Origin: Gallionella sp.
GTDB taxonomy: Bacteria > Pseudomonadota > Gammaproteobacteria > Burkholderiales > Gallionellaceae
DNA: 53,857 bases
Assembly (NCBI GenBank): GCA_025350405.1
Contig: JANXXX010000083.1
Coordinates: forward strand, 1-53,857
Direction of reading: 5' to 3'
In this document: positions 17,269-25,682 of the stretch, piece after piece
How positions within the stretch are numbered: position 1 is the stretch's first letter
How the letters are laid out: every line of letters begins with the position of its first letter
Position numbers and translations under genes: made by a program
Notes under the pieces: model-generated
The model's input: the letters and a program-made list of their open reading frames with translations, nothing else
What the model was told of the DNA's origin: nothing
The model's database searches: none

Positions 17269-18207
17269 GTGAGCCTGTTTGCCCTGATCGCCGCGCTGCT
17301 GCTGGAGCAACTCCATCCGCTTGCTTCGCGTAAATATCTGTATGGCTGGTTGTCCAGCTATGTTAATTTCTTTCAGCGTCACTTCAATGCCGGACAACAA
17401 GAGCACGGCAAGATCGCTTGGCTGGTCGCGGTGTTGCCGCTGTTGGCCGGCGTGATTGTGCTGTACTGGATGGTGTATCAAGTGCATCCGATCTTTGCCT
17501 GGGCACTCAACGTGCTGGTGTTGTATCTCACGATGGGTTTCCGTCAGTCCAGCCATTATTTCACCGGCATCCATCGGGCGTTGCGCGCGGGCAAGCTGGA
17601 CGAGGCACGCAGCCTGCTATCCCGTTGGCGCGGCATGCCCTTGCATGAACTGAATGCCGAAGAAATCGCGCGCGTTACCATCGAGCAGGCGCTGATCACC
17701 TCGCATCGCAACGTGTTCGGCGTGATCGTCTGGTTCGTGCTGTTCAGTGTGCTGGGTTTGGGCGGCGCGGCGGGCGCTGTGCTGTATCGCCTCGGGCAAT
17801 TCCTGCGTACTCGTTGGGGTGCTCGGGATCAAGCGGAGCTGGGCGAGTTCGGCGGATTCGCGCGGCTAGCGTTCTACTTCCTGGAATGGTTGCCGATCCG
17901 CCTGACCGCGATGACCTTTGCCATCGTCGGTGATTTTGAAGACACTATTTATTGCTGGCGCACCCAGGCGGCAAGCTGGCCGGACAGCGAAGCCGGCATC
18001 TTGCTGGCCTGCGGTGCGGGTGCATTGGGCGTGCGCCTCGGCATGCCGATACCGCAGGGCGGCATGCTTGAGGACAGGCCAGAATTGGGTGTCGGTGATG
18101 ATGCCGATGTTGACTTCATACAAAGCACCATCGGGCTGGTGTGGCGCTCGGTGGTGTTCTGGCTGATCCTGCTGCTGATGCTGACGCTGGCTAGTTTGCT
18201 GGGGTAG
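17269..18207 (+). CDS. CobD/CbiB-family membrane protein
   Basis: A 312-residue inner-membrane protein with a GTG start (17269). It begins MSLFALIAALLLEQLHPL and carries five or so hydrophobic helices, with FRQSSHYFTGIHRALRAGKL and a cytoplasmic region containing ARSLLSRWRG and LNAEEIARVTIEQALITSHRN, typical of the CobD/CbiB/AmpE superfamily. True CobD makes adenosylcobinamide, but no other cobalamin gene is nearby and betaproteobacteria often carry this diverged version. I therefore assign only the family; an AmpE-like role is possible. Confidence 0.75.
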   Translation: MSLFALIAALLLEQLHPLASRKYLYGWLSSYVNFFQRHFNAGQQEHGKIAWLVAVLPLLAGVIVLYWMVYQVHPIFAWALNVLVLYLTMGFRQSSHYFTGIHRALRAGKLDEARSLLSRWRGMPLHELNAEEIARVTIEQALITSHRNVFGVIVWFVLFSVLGLGGAAGAVLYRLGQFLRTRWGARDQAELGEFGGFARLAFYFLEWLPIRLTAMTFAIVGDFEDTIYCWRTQAASWPDSEAGILLACGAGALGVRLGMPIPQGGMLEDRPELGVGDDADVDFIQSTIGLVWRSVVFWLILLLMLTLASLLG

Positions 18208-18288
18208 CGAGGCCGATAGTTTTTCCTGTCTGCTTGCTTGCGTTGAAATTCCTTACCGGCAATTTTGCCACCTGATTTGTGTCCCCAC

Positions 18289-18320
18289 AAAAAAATGATG
18301 CGCCGCTTAGCGGCGCATCA
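18289..18320 (-). terminator. Intrinsic terminator of the Pro/Ala-rich lipoprotein gene
   Basis: TGATGCGCCGCT and its complement form an 11-12 bp perfect stem (18296-18320), followed on the minus strand by seven T's (18289-18295). It lies 29 bases after the stop of the gene at 18350-18847 and is a textbook rho-independent terminator. Confidence 0.92.
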
Positions 18321-18349
18321 ATGTTATGGGATTACATCACTGGGACTTT

Positions 18350-18847
18350 TTATGCCTGTGATTTTTTCCGCCAGACAACAATCCCGGCGATGACTACAAC
18401 CAAGCCGAGCAACCACAACCAGTATTTTTCCAGGAAGCCTGCTTCTGGCGCTTTCTTGACGGGCGGCGGTGGAGCAACGGGCTCAGGCGGTGTGGGTGCT
18501 GGCGGCGGCACTACGACTGGCGCAACTGGAGCTGGTGCTGCAACAGGAGCGGGTGGTGGAGGAGCATGCTTGGCCACCTTCTTCTTTTTGTGGACTATCG
18601 GCTTGGCTGCCGGCTGTGCTGCGACGACTGCAGGAACGGGTGCAGGCTCTGGTGCTGCCACCGGTGCGGGCGCCGGTGCGGGTGCAGGCTCAGGCGCTGC
18701 CTCTGGAGCGGGCGGTGTTTCGGTAACTACTTCAACCGGCGCAGGCTCAGCAATAGGCGCAACTTCCGGTTTGGTTGCGCAAGCCGATAAAGCCAGAGCT
18801 GACAGAAGCAGTGCTACAGGTACGGCAACATTGAGCGTTTTAGACAT
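18350..18847 (-). CDS. Pro/Ala-rich lipoprotein with C-terminal membrane helix
   Basis: A 165-residue protein of unknown function. I chose ATG 18847 because GGGAGA lies upstream and a lipoprotein signal follows (MSKTLNVAVPVALLLSALAL, then SAC), with the lipidated Cys at residue 23. Residues 25-130 are a Pro/Ala-rich linker with E-P-A-P and later P-P-P-A-P repeats, interrupted by a basic patch VHKKKKVAKH. The C-terminus is one hydrophobic helix (YWLWLLGLVVVIAGIVVW) ending RKKSQA. This resembles the linker of TonB or of envelope-spanning tethers. Two anchors, a lipid and a helix, are unusual; function unknown. Confidence 0.75.
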   Translation of the reverse strand: MSKTLNVAVPVALLLSALALSACATKPEVAPIAEPAPVEVVTETPPAPEAAPEPAPAPAPAPVAAPEPAPVPAVVAAQPAAKPIVHKKKKVAKHAPPPPAPVAAPAPVAPVVVPPPAPTPPEPVAPPPPVKKAPEAGFLEKYWLWLLGLVVVIAGIVVWRKKSQA

Positions 18848-19016
18848 GCAGTTCTCCCGAAATTTGTTTGGTGACACGATGGCTTGAAGGCATGAGGCAA
18901 GCAGAATCTTCCCATAGTTAGCATAGTCCCGCAAACAATAATTAAATGCCGCTCTGACGGGTGCGTTAAAAACGCAGTTCATCATGCATTACCCGCACTG
19001 CCGTACAATCCCGTCC

Positions 19017-19994
19017 ATGCACATCCAACCCTTTACCGCTCTCACTCCCGATGCCGTGCTCGATGCGCTGGATAGTATAGGTCTGCGCGGCGACGGCCGC
19101 CTGCTTGCGCTCAACAGCTATGAGAACCGCGTCTATCAGGCGGGCATGGAAGACGCACCACCCTTGATCGCAAAGTTCTATCGCCCCGCACGCTGGACCG
19201 ATGCGCAGATTCTGGAGGAGCATGCGTTTGTCGCGACGCTGGCAGAGCGCGAGATACCGGTGGTGCCGGCGCTGGAACTACACGGGCGCACGCTGCATGC
19301 GTTCAACGGATTTCGTTTTTCGGTGTTTACCAAACACGGCGGTCGCGCGCCGGAGCTGGATGATTGCGACACCCTGGAATGGATGGGGCGCTTCCTGGGA
19401 CGCATCCATGCCATAGGCGCGCTGGAGCCTTACCGGCATCGCCCTGCGCTGGATATAGCAAGCTTCGGTGTCGAGCCGAGCACCTATTTGTTGGCGCACG
19501 ATTTCATTCCGGCAGAATTGGTCGAGGTCTATCGCGGCGTAGTCGCGCAGGCGCTGGATGGTGTGCGGCGTTGTTATGACCGTGCCGGTGATGTGAAAAA
19601 ATTACGCCTGCATGGTGACTGCCACGTCGGCAACGTACTGTGGACGGAGGCGGGGCCGCACTTCGTGGATTTCGACGACAGCCGCATGGGGCCAGCGGTG
19701 CAAGACTTGTGGATGCTGCTGTCCGGCGAGCGCGCCGAGATGACGCGGCAATTCTCTGACCTGCTGGTGGGCTACGAAGATTTTTATGAATTTGATCCGC
19801 GCGAGCTGCATCTGGTCGAAGCGCTGCGCACCTTGCGTCTGATCCACTACGCCGCATGGATCGCGCGGCGCTGGGACGACCCGGCCTTTACGGTCGCCTT
19901 TCCGTGGTTCAATACGCAACGCTACTGGCAAGACCGCATCCTCGAATTGCGCGAACAGATTGCGCTGATGGATGAACCGCCGTTATTGATTTAG
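19017..19994 (+). CDS. srkA: SrkA/YihE-like stress response kinase
   Basis: A 325-residue protein of the choline-kinase-like / RdoA fold. The substrate and Mg-binding motifs are clear: LHGDCHVGNVLW (catalytic Asp, near residue 200) and VDFDDSRMGPAVQDLWML (the DFD-type Mg loop, near 218). The N-terminal segment LLALNSYENRVYQAG matches SrkA (YihE), a Ser/Thr kinase tied to envelope stress and thiol-disulfide balance in E. coli. ATG 19017 gives MHIQPFTALTPDAVLDAL, the expected start; a longer frame from 18984 adds an unlikely leader. It is 10 bases before the DUF1415 gene. Confidence 0.88.
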   Translation: MHIQPFTALTPDAVLDALDSIGLRGDGRLLALNSYENRVYQAGMEDAPPLIAKFYRPARWTDAQILEEHAFVATLAEREIPVVPALELHGRTLHAFNGFRFSVFTKHGGRAPELDDCDTLEWMGRFLGRIHAIGALEPYRHRPALDIASFGVEPSTYLLAHDFIPAELVEVYRGVVAQALDGVRRCYDRAGDVKKLRLHGDCHVGNVLWTEAGPHFVDFDDSRMGPAVQDLWMLLSGERAEMTRQFSDLLVGYEDFYEFDPRELHLVEALRTLRLIHYAAWIARRWDDPAFTVAFPWFNTQRYWQDRILELREQIALMDEPPLLI

Positions 19995-20004
19995 GAAAAA
20001 CAAA

Positions 20005-20556
20005 ATGCCAACCGAAAACGAAACCATCATTGCCGCCACCCAACTCTGGCTGGAAAAAGCCGTCATCGGCCTCAACCTGTGCCCGTTCGCCAAGGCCGTG
20101 CACGTCAAGAAGCAGATACGCTATGTGGTCAGTACGGCGACTACGCCGGAGGCTTTATTGGAGGAGTTGATGAACGAGTTACGCACGCTGCAAGATGCCG
20201 ATCCCGAGAAGATCGACACCACGCTGCTGATCCATCCCTACGTGCTCACTGATTTTCTCGACTTCAATGATTTTCAGGATACGGTCGATCTCGCCATGGC
20301 GGAGCCGGAGTTCAATGACGAGTTCCAAGTCGCCAGTCTGCATCCGCAGTATCAATTCGCGGGTACAGCGCCGGATGACATCGAGAATTACACCAATCGC
20401 TCGCCTTACCCGACCTTGCACCTGCTGCGCGAAGCCAGCGTGGATCGTGCCGTGGAGGCTTTCCCTGATGCGGAACAGATCGTCGATAACAATATCGAGA
20501 CGTTAAAAAAGCTGGGACACGAGGGCTGGAAGCGGCTGGGGTTGGAGAAGTTGTAG
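20005..20556 (+). CDS. DUF1415 family protein
   Basis: A 183-residue DUF1415 protein. The family signature TQLWLEKAVIGLNLCPFAKA is at residues 12-31, followed by TTLLIHPYVLTDFLDFNDF and ASLHPQYQFAGTAPDDIENY, then NRSPYPTLHLLREASV. The conserved Cys-Pro and His residues hint at an enzyme or metal site, but no activity is established. No signal peptide or membrane helix is visible. It lies 10 bases downstream of the SrkA-like gene, so the two are probably cotranscribed. Confidence 0.85.
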   Translation: MPTENETIIAATQLWLEKAVIGLNLCPFAKAVHVKKQIRYVVSTATTPEALLEELMNELRTLQDADPEKIDTTLLIHPYVLTDFLDFNDFQDTVDLAMAEPEFNDEFQVASLHPQYQFAGTAPDDIENYTNRSPYPTLHLLREASVDRAVEAFPDAEQIVDNNIETLKKLGHEGWKRLGLEKL

Positions 20557-20600
20557 GTGTTGTTATTCCATATACGTCATTTGAACAGGGAGGAATAAAT

Positions 20601-21677
20601 ATGCTTAAGCAAAACTTGCTAATAACTGCTGTTGCATTTGCGCTGGGAGTCTTTTCCAATGCCTACGGCGAACAAGAAGAAAGTATCGTGCTTGACCCTG
20701 CCTCGGGGAATTACACCATCACCTATCAAGGCGACTCGGATTCGACCGAACTGTCGCAGACGGTATTCGTCCCTTCCACGAAAATCGAACCAAGCCTCCG
20801 TTCCATCTTCCGCTTGGGCGAAAAGGGCGCCATCGCTTACCGCTATACCGTGTCCAACGGCGCAACGGCCAAACAGGCCATCGTCGGTGTGGTGCTGGAC
20901 GAGATCGTTGATCCCATCGTGGGAGAAATTCCGGAGCCGGATGTTTTTAAAAATCCCACGCAAGCACAGTATGACGCATACATAGTTGCTGAAAAGGCAG
21001 CACTCTCCACCCCAGTCGGCTGGTACGGAAGTATCATTCGAGTACCGCACCATGGAGGGCGACTGAACCGAATCGCTTGGAGGCCCAAACCCCCTATTAC
21101 AACGGGTGGAATTCCGGCAGGGCGCACGCTGGCAGGATTTGGCTTCAGCAGCCTGGATTTGCCCGGCGTGTGGCCGTCCCATATGGATGGGATTGGTGAG
21201 GCCTTGAGCTTTTCCGACGAAGGCCCGGTGTCAGACAGTGCTGTGCTGGTCGAGTTGAACCGGTTGCGCGACAATGATTTCATTACCCGACCCGCCGCAG
21301 TACCCATGGTCGCTGTGCCTACACTATTCGATGCCGCAGTACTGCTCGAGCGCATCCAGACCCAGATGCACACCTGGATAGGGATGAAATTACTCGATGC
21401 ATCTTTCTCTGCCCAGCTAGACCGTTCCTTCCAGTCCGCGATCAGTGCATACCGCTTGAACCAGCCCAAGGTCGGCAAAAAACAACTCGAGACGATGCGC
21501 GAACTGATCGAGAAAGAACATCACGATTTGGGCCGCGACGAAGAACACGAGAGCGAAAAGAGCCAGGAGAAAAACGACGACAAGAAATCCGCGCTGATAA
21601 CCCGCCTCGCCGCACGGGTACTGGACTTTGACCTCAAGTATGTGCTCGAGCGCGCGAGCGGGGACAAGGACGATTGA
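20601..21677 (+). CDS. Secreted protein of unknown function
   Basis: A 358-residue protein that I cannot assign to a family. A strong ribosome site (GGGAGGAAT) precedes the ATG at 20601 and a signal peptide ends near AYGEQEE. The N-terminal half (about 25-110) looks like an extracellular beta-sandwich (YTITYQGDSDSTELSQTVFV, AIAYRYTVSNGA). The middle contains RVPHHGGRLNRIAW. Near 270-300 a helical segment, LDRSFQSAISAYRLNQPKV, recalls the FIMAH domain, followed by a very acidic/basic stretch EEHESEKSQEKNDDKK. It is likely periplasmic or surface exposed. It sits between DUF1415 and rsgA with no obvious partner. Confidence 0.7.
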   Translation: MLKQNLLITAVAFALGVFSNAYGEQEESIVLDPASGNYTITYQGDSDSTELSQTVFVPSTKIEPSLRSIFRLGEKGAIAYRYTVSNGATAKQAIVGVVLDEIVDPIVGEIPEPDVFKNPTQAQYDAYIVAEKAALSTPVGWYGSIIRVPHHGGRLNRIAWRPKPPITTGGIPAGRTLAGFGFSSLDLPGVWPSHMDGIGEALSFSDEGPVSDSAVLVELNRLRDNDFITRPAAVPMVAVPTLFDAAVLLERIQTQMHTWIGMKLLDASFSAQLDRSFQSAISAYRLNQPKVGKKQLETMRELIEKEHHDLGRDEEHESEKSQEKNDDKKSALITRLAARVLDFDLKYVLERASGDKDD

Positions 21678-21724
21678 TTCATAAAGCTGTGGTTGCAAGC
21701 AGTTCGCAGGGGTGAATCGAGTTA

Positions 21725-22627
21725 CTACTTGCCGGCGATTTGCTGAAACAACTCCAACCGGCGCGCATCGATCTTGCCTTCCGCAACCGCATTGTGCAAA
21801 GCGCAGCCCGGTTCATGCGCGTGGCGGCAGTCGCGAAAGCGGCACTTCCCGAGATACTGCGCGAATTCAACAAAGCCCTGTTCTATTCCGCCAAAGCTCA
21901 GGTGGTGCAGGCCGAAGGCTTGCACGCCGGGGCAGTCGATCAGGCCGCTGGTCTCGTCGATACGATATAACCTCGCGTGAGTGGTGGTGTGTTTTCCGGA
22001 ATCCAGCGCGGAGGAGATTTCGCGGGTGGCGGCTTGCGCGTCTGGCAGCAGCGCGTTGATCAGCGTGGATTTCCCCATGCCGGATTGGCCGACCAGCACG
22101 CTGGTGTGGCCGTGCAAGAAGGGACGCAACGCGGATACATCCTGCTTCGCGCTGAGTTCCAGCATGCGGTAGCCGATATTCGAATAAGGGATGAGGCGCT
22201 TGCGCGCGGCGGCTGCGGCTTCGGGCAGATCGCATTTGTTGAGCACGATCAGCACGTCGAGCTTCTGATCGAAAGCCGCGACCATGCAGCGTGCCAGCAA
22301 CTCGTCGCTGAACGAAGGTTCGGCGGCGACCACGACGATGATCTGCGTGACGTTCGCGGCGATGAGTTTTTCGCGGAAGGCATCGGAGCGATGCAGCAGC
22401 GAGCGGCGCGGCGCGATGCGTTCGATCACGCCTTGTGCGCCGGTGCCGTCTCCGCTTGAAGCGTCAGCGGTGCGCAGAATTTCAACGATATCGCCGCACG
22501 CCACTTCACTTTTTTTGCCTCGTGTCAGGCAGGCCAGTTCGCTGCCGTGATCCAGCCGCACAAGATACTGGCGACCGAAGGAGGCCACTATTTGACCTTT
22601 GATGGTTGGATTCAAGCTAACAACCAC
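21725..22627 (-). CDS. rsgA: Ribosome small-subunit biogenesis GTPase RsgA
   Basis: A 300-residue circularly permuted GTPase that helps mature the 30S subunit. An N-terminal OB fold (GQIVASFGRQYLVRLDHGSE) precedes the GTPase with motifs in permuted order: G4 VLNKCD, G1 GQSGMGKSTLINALLP, G3 DCPGVQAF. The C-terminal zinc knuckle CRFRDCRHAHEPGCAL is intact. The GTG at 22627 is the longest possible start, but it lies inside repeat copy A (22617-22729) and no good ribosome site is visible; TTG 22615 is an alternative. It is the last gene of the M48-cytochrome-phhB-rsgA run. Confidence 0.94.
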   Translation of the reverse strand: MVVSLNPTIKGQIVASFGRQYLVRLDHGSELACLTRGKKSEVACGDIVEILRTADASSGDGTGAQGVIERIAPRRSLLHRSDAFREKLIAANVTQIIVVVAAEPSFSDELLARCMVAAFDQKLDVLIVLNKCDLPEAAAAARKRLIPYSNIGYRMLELSAKQDVSALRPFLHGHTSVLVGQSGMGKSTLINALLPDAQAATREISSALDSGKHTTTHARLYRIDETSGLIDCPGVQAFGLHHLSFGGIEQGFVEFAQYLGKCRFRDCRHAHEPGCALHNAVAEGKIDARRLELFQQIAGK

Positions 22628-22729
22628 AATTCAAGCCACAGAGATCACAGAGGACACAGAGAGAGAAACAGAAGTGCACATTTTCTCTGTGATCTCTGTG
22701 ATCTCTGTGTACTCTGTGTACTCTGTGGC
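22617..22729. repeat. CACAGAG-rich palindromic repeat, copy A
   Basis: Arms made of repeated CACAGAG (left, from 22636) and CTCTGTG (right, to 22728) units at 8-10 base spacing face each other and can form a long imperfect hairpin. The left flank, CTAACAACCACAATTCAAG, is shared with copies B and C. This copy separates phhB from rsgA and overlaps the longest annotated start of rsgA. Confidence 0.9.
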
Positions 22730-22741
22730 AGATTGGTGTTT

Positions 22742-23080
22742 TCAAATCTTGAACAGCGCGTCCACTTTTGCGGCGCAGATGAAATCGTTTTCCGACAGGC
22801 CGTGGATGGCGTGGGTGGTGTACTCCACCTGGCAGCTGTTGTATTTGACGGTGAGGTCGGGGTGGTGATCTTCGCGGTGCGACAGCCATGCGACTGCATT
22901 CACGAACGCCATCGTCTGGTAATAATCCTTGAAGTGGAAAGTCTTGTTGATCAGGTGATCGTAGCGCTGCCAGCCATCGAGCTGTTTCATCAACGCGTCA
23001 GCTTCGGCGTTTGACAGCGGCGGCACGCCGCCTTCGCAGGGCTTGCAGTTTTTGTTGGTCAAATCACATACGGTGTCCAT
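22742..23080 (-). CDS. phhB: 4a-hydroxytetrahydrobiopterin dehydratase
   Basis: A 112-residue pterin-4a-carbinolamine dehydratase. The family motif is visible as NAVAWLSHREDHHPDLTVKY (about residues 63-82), with the catalytic His-His-Pro, followed by VEYTTHAIHGLSENDFICA. It regenerates the pterin cofactor of aromatic amino-acid hydroxylases, or may act in moco or pterin metabolism where no hydroxylase is nearby, as here. ATG 23080 is the sensible start; the upstream extension overlaps the cytochrome gene. The N-terminus CDLTNKNCKPCEGG has three cysteines, as seen in many bacterial members. Confidence 0.92.
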   Translation of the reverse strand: MDTVCDLTNKNCKPCEGGVPPLSNAEADALMKQLDGWQRYDHLINKTFHFKDYYQTMAFVNAVAWLSHREDHHPDLTVKYNSCQVEYTTHAIHGLSENDFICAAKVDALFKI

Positions 23081-23088
23081 GATGCGGC

Positions 23089-23421
23089 TCACTTGAATTT
23101 GTAAAAGATGTTGAGATACGCGGCCAAGTCCTGGGTTTCCTTCGCAGTGAAGTGCGCGTTGACATTGCCGCTGCACATGCCGATCTGCTCGATCACTCCG
23201 GCGGGGGTGTTTCTCTTGCGATCAAAGCGCGTGAAGATTTTGTTGCCGTCGCCGCCCATCATGGAATTATGGCAGCGGTTGCAATCGTACTTTTCGAATA
23301 ATTTTTGCCCGGCCTGCGCATTGCCGTCCGGAAATGGATTGGCCGACGCGGTTGTCGCGGCGCACAGCAGAATGATGGCGGGCAAAATAACAGTGGTGAT
23401 TTGTTTCATTGCCAATTTCAT
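23089..23421 (-). CDS. Small periplasmic c-type cytochrome
   Basis: A 110-residue monoheme cytochrome c. The signal peptide (ILPAIILLCAATTASA) ends near residue 27 and the heme site CNRCH is at 47-51. The distal ligand is uncertain; Met82 in IGMCSGNVNAHF or Met54-55 could serve. The C-terminus TAKETQDLAAYLNIFYKFK is a typical last helix. AAGGAG upstream supports ATG 23421. It is encoded 11 bases after the M48 protease and 8 bases before phhB. Role: soluble electron carrier, with partner unknown. Confidence 0.88.
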   Translation of the reverse strand: MKLAMKQITTVILPAIILLCAATTASANPFPDGNAQAGQKLFEKYDCNRCHNSMMGGDGNKIFTRFDRKRNTPAGVIEQIGMCSGNVNAHFTAKETQDLAAYLNIFYKFK

Positions 23422-23432
23422 AGGAGCTCTCC

Positions 23433-24677
23433 TTATTGGGTTTGCAGATGAGAGATGCGCACCATCGCCGGCGGGTGCGAATCGTAGAATTTGGAATACA
23501 GCGGATCGGGTGTCAGTGTCGCCGCGTTGTCCTGGTACATCTTGACCAGTGCGTTGACCAGGTCGGCAGCATCAGTTTGTTTGGCGGCGTAAGCATCGGC
23601 CTCGAATTCATGCTTGCGCGAATAGGCCGACATGATAGGCCCGAGCAGGAAGCTGAACACCGGCAGCACCATGAAGAACAGCAGCAGAGCGAGCGCGGTG
23701 GAAGGTGTCGTGACGCCCAGTCCCTGATAGAACCAGGTGGTTTGCATCAGCACGCCGAGCAGCCACAAGAATCCCAGGCTCAGCGCGAAGGTCATCACGA
23801 TGCGCTTCACCACATGGCGGCGTTTGAAGTGGCCGAGCTCATGCGCCAACACCGCCTCGACTTCGCTGATGCTCAGGCGTTCCAGCAGCGTGTCGAAAAA
23901 TACGATGCGTTTGGTTTTGCCAAAGCCGGTGAAATAAGCATTGCCATGACTGCTGCGTTTCGAGCCGTCCATCACGAACAAACCTTGCGCGGTAAATCCG
24001 CATTTGGTGAGCAGGGATTCGATGCGCGCTTTCATCGCTTCGTCCTGCATAGGCGAAAATTTATTGAACAGCGGTGCGATGAACGACGGGTAGATAAACA
24101 GGATCAGCAGATTGAACACCACCCACACTGCCCACACATACAACCACCAGTACTCGCCCATGCGCCCCATCAGCCACAACACGCCGAACAGCAGCGGCAG
24201 ACCGAGGACAGCGCCGATCAGCATGCCTTTCAATGCATCCAGCAGGTACAGCGTGAAAGTCATTTTGTTGAAGCCGAATCGCGCCTCGATGACGAAGGTG
24301 CGGTAAATATTGAACGGCGCTTCCAGCAGCGAGTAAAGCAACAGCACCGCGACGAGGGTGGCCATGCCTTGCGCGATCGGTGCGCTGAACCAGCTGTCGC
24401 AAAGGTTGACGATGAATTGAATGCCGCCGCCCAGCGTAAACGCCAGCACCAGTGCCGCATCGAATATCGAACCCAGCATGTCGAAGCGTGTCTTGGCCGA
24501 GGTGTAGTCGGCGGCTTTCTGATGTTCGTCCAGCAGGACTTTTTCATTGAACGCTACCGGTACGGCGGCGCGATGCGCGGCGATATGCGCCAGATGGCGG
24601 CGTGCCAGCCACAGTTTGGCGAGCGTAGTCAGCGCCAATGCGACGATGAAAATAAAAGTGAATTTCGTGGCGGTCAT
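23433..24677 (-). CDS. M48-family Ste24-like membrane protease
   Basis: A 414-residue zinc metalloprotease in the inner membrane. The zinc site HELGH is in VLAHELGHFKRRHV (near residue 280), and the third ligand is in KHEFEADAYAAK near 360. An N-terminal helix followed by several hydrophobic segments before and after the active site matches the Ste24/CAAX-protease-like branch rather than the shorter HtpX. It probably degrades or processes membrane proteins. It is divergent from orn, as often seen in betaproteobacteria, and starts a minus-strand run leading to rsgA. Confidence 0.9.
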   Translation of the reverse strand: MTATKFTFIFIVALALTTLAKLWLARRHLAHIAAHRAAVPVAFNEKVLLDEHQKAADYTSAKTRFDMLGSIFDAALVLAFTLGGGIQFIVNLCDSWFSAPIAQGMATLVAVLLLYSLLEAPFNIYRTFVIEARFGFNKMTFTLYLLDALKGMLIGAVLGLPLLFGVLWLMGRMGEYWWLYVWAVWVVFNLLILFIYPSFIAPLFNKFSPMQDEAMKARIESLLTKCGFTAQGLFVMDGSKRSSHGNAYFTGFGKTKRIVFFDTLLERLSISEVEAVLAHELGHFKRRHVVKRIVMTFALSLGFLWLLGVLMQTTWFYQGLGVTTPSTALALLLFFMVLPVFSFLLGPIMSAYSRKHEFEADAYAAKQTDAADLVNALVKMYQDNAATLTPDPLYSKFYDSHPPAMVRISHLQTQ

Positions 24678-24779
24678 GGAGATATTATTTCAGTGTTTGC
24701 AAGATGCAAGGTTGTGACACAATACACGCCTTGGCGTTCAACATCAGCGCTTTAATTTAAAACAAGAGCTTGGCGAATT

Positions 24780-25325
24780 ATGGCACAAAATCAAAACTAT
24801 CTTATCTGGATAGACATGGAAATGACCGGTCTGGTCCCGGATACCGACCGTGTGATTGAAATCGCGCTGGTGATCACGGATAATAATCTGGAAACGATCG
24901 CCGAGGCGCCGGTGCTGGTCGTGCATCAGCCCGACAGCGTGCTGGACGGCATGGATGCCTGGAATAAATCCACCCATGCCAAATCCGGTTTGATCGACAA
25001 GGTTAAGGCGTCCACGCTGGACGAGGCGATGGTCGAGGCGCAGATGGTCGAGTTCCTCAAGGAATATGTGCCGACTCGCACCTCGCCGATGTGCGGCAAC
25101 TCGATCTGCCAGGATAGACGGTTCCTCGCGCGCTGGATGCCGAAGCTGGAGGATTATTTCCATTACCGCAATCTCGACGTGAGTACGCTCAAGGAGTTGG
25201 CCAAGCGCTGGAAACCGGAAATGGCGCAAGGGGTAAAAAAGCACGGCAAGCATGAAGCGCTGGCCGATATCTATGAATCGATCAGCGAGATGAAACATTA
25301 TCGCGAGCATTTCATTAAGCTCTAA
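24780..25325 (+). CDS. orn: Oligoribonuclease
   Basis: A 181-residue DEDDh 3'-5' exonuclease that degrades 2-5 nt RNAs and linear pGpG. Motif [21 protein letters not shown] is at residues 10-29, motif [20 protein letters not shown] near 105, and motif [21 protein letters not shown] near 158. Length and sequence are typical and the protein acts as a homodimer in the cytoplasm. It is divergent from the M48 protease. In species with c-di-GMP signalling it clears the breakdown product pGpG. Confidence 0.97.
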   Translation: MAQNQNYLIWIDMEMTGLVPDTDRVIEIALVITDNNLETIAEAPVLVVHQPDSVLDGMDAWNKSTHAKSGLIDKVKASTLDEAMVEAQMVEFLKEYVPTRTSPMCGNSICQDRRFLARWMPKLEDYFHYRNLDVSTLKELAKRWKPEMAQGVKKHGKHEALADIYESISEMKHYREHFIKL

Positions 25326-25394
25326 AACGGAAAGCTATAAAATGGTGTATAAAGATTCACCTGCTGGCATGCCGTGTAATAACTGGAGGTAACG

Positions 25395-25682
25395 ATGATC
25401 AAGACTACGCCTGTTGCACCGACCCCATCTGAAAAAGATCAGGCACAGGTGCTTGAACGACCCGATGGTTTTTACTGGCAGGACATGCTTAGCGAAAAAA
25501 TGTATGGCCCTTTTCCCACGCTGCTTGATGCGACACTGGACATGGAAAGCCAGAACGATGACGGCTATGAAGAAGGTGAATCGCTGGAAGACGCAGAAGC
25601 GGAAATCGGCATCGCAGGATGGATAGACCCGGATACCGGTGAACCGGCAGAAAGTTTGTCACCGCGCCGGAGCGACGATTAA
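25395..25682 (+). CDS. Small acidic protein of unknown function
   Basis: A 95-residue, strongly acidic protein, preceded by CTGGAGGTAACG, a clear ribosome site. I do not recognise a named family. The centre reads PDGFYWQDMLSEKMYGPFPT, which looks like a conserved fold core, followed by an acidic helix (EEGESLEDAEAEIGIAGWID) and a polar tail. No signal peptide or membrane helix is seen. It is probably a cytoplasmic conserved hypothetical protein; it lies 69 bases after orn and could be its partner in transcription. Confidence 0.7.
   Translation: MIKTTPVAPTPSEKDQAQVLERPDGFYWQDMLSEKMYGPFPTLLDATLDMESQNDDGYEEGESLEDAEAEIGIAGWIDPDTGEPAESLSPRRSDD

Noticed and set aside
23436-24755. A 439-codon open frame opposite the M48 protease gene
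   Set aside because: It is antisense to an intact protease with HELGH motif, is rich in Gln/His/Arg and has no recognisable domains; typical of GC-rich antisense frames.
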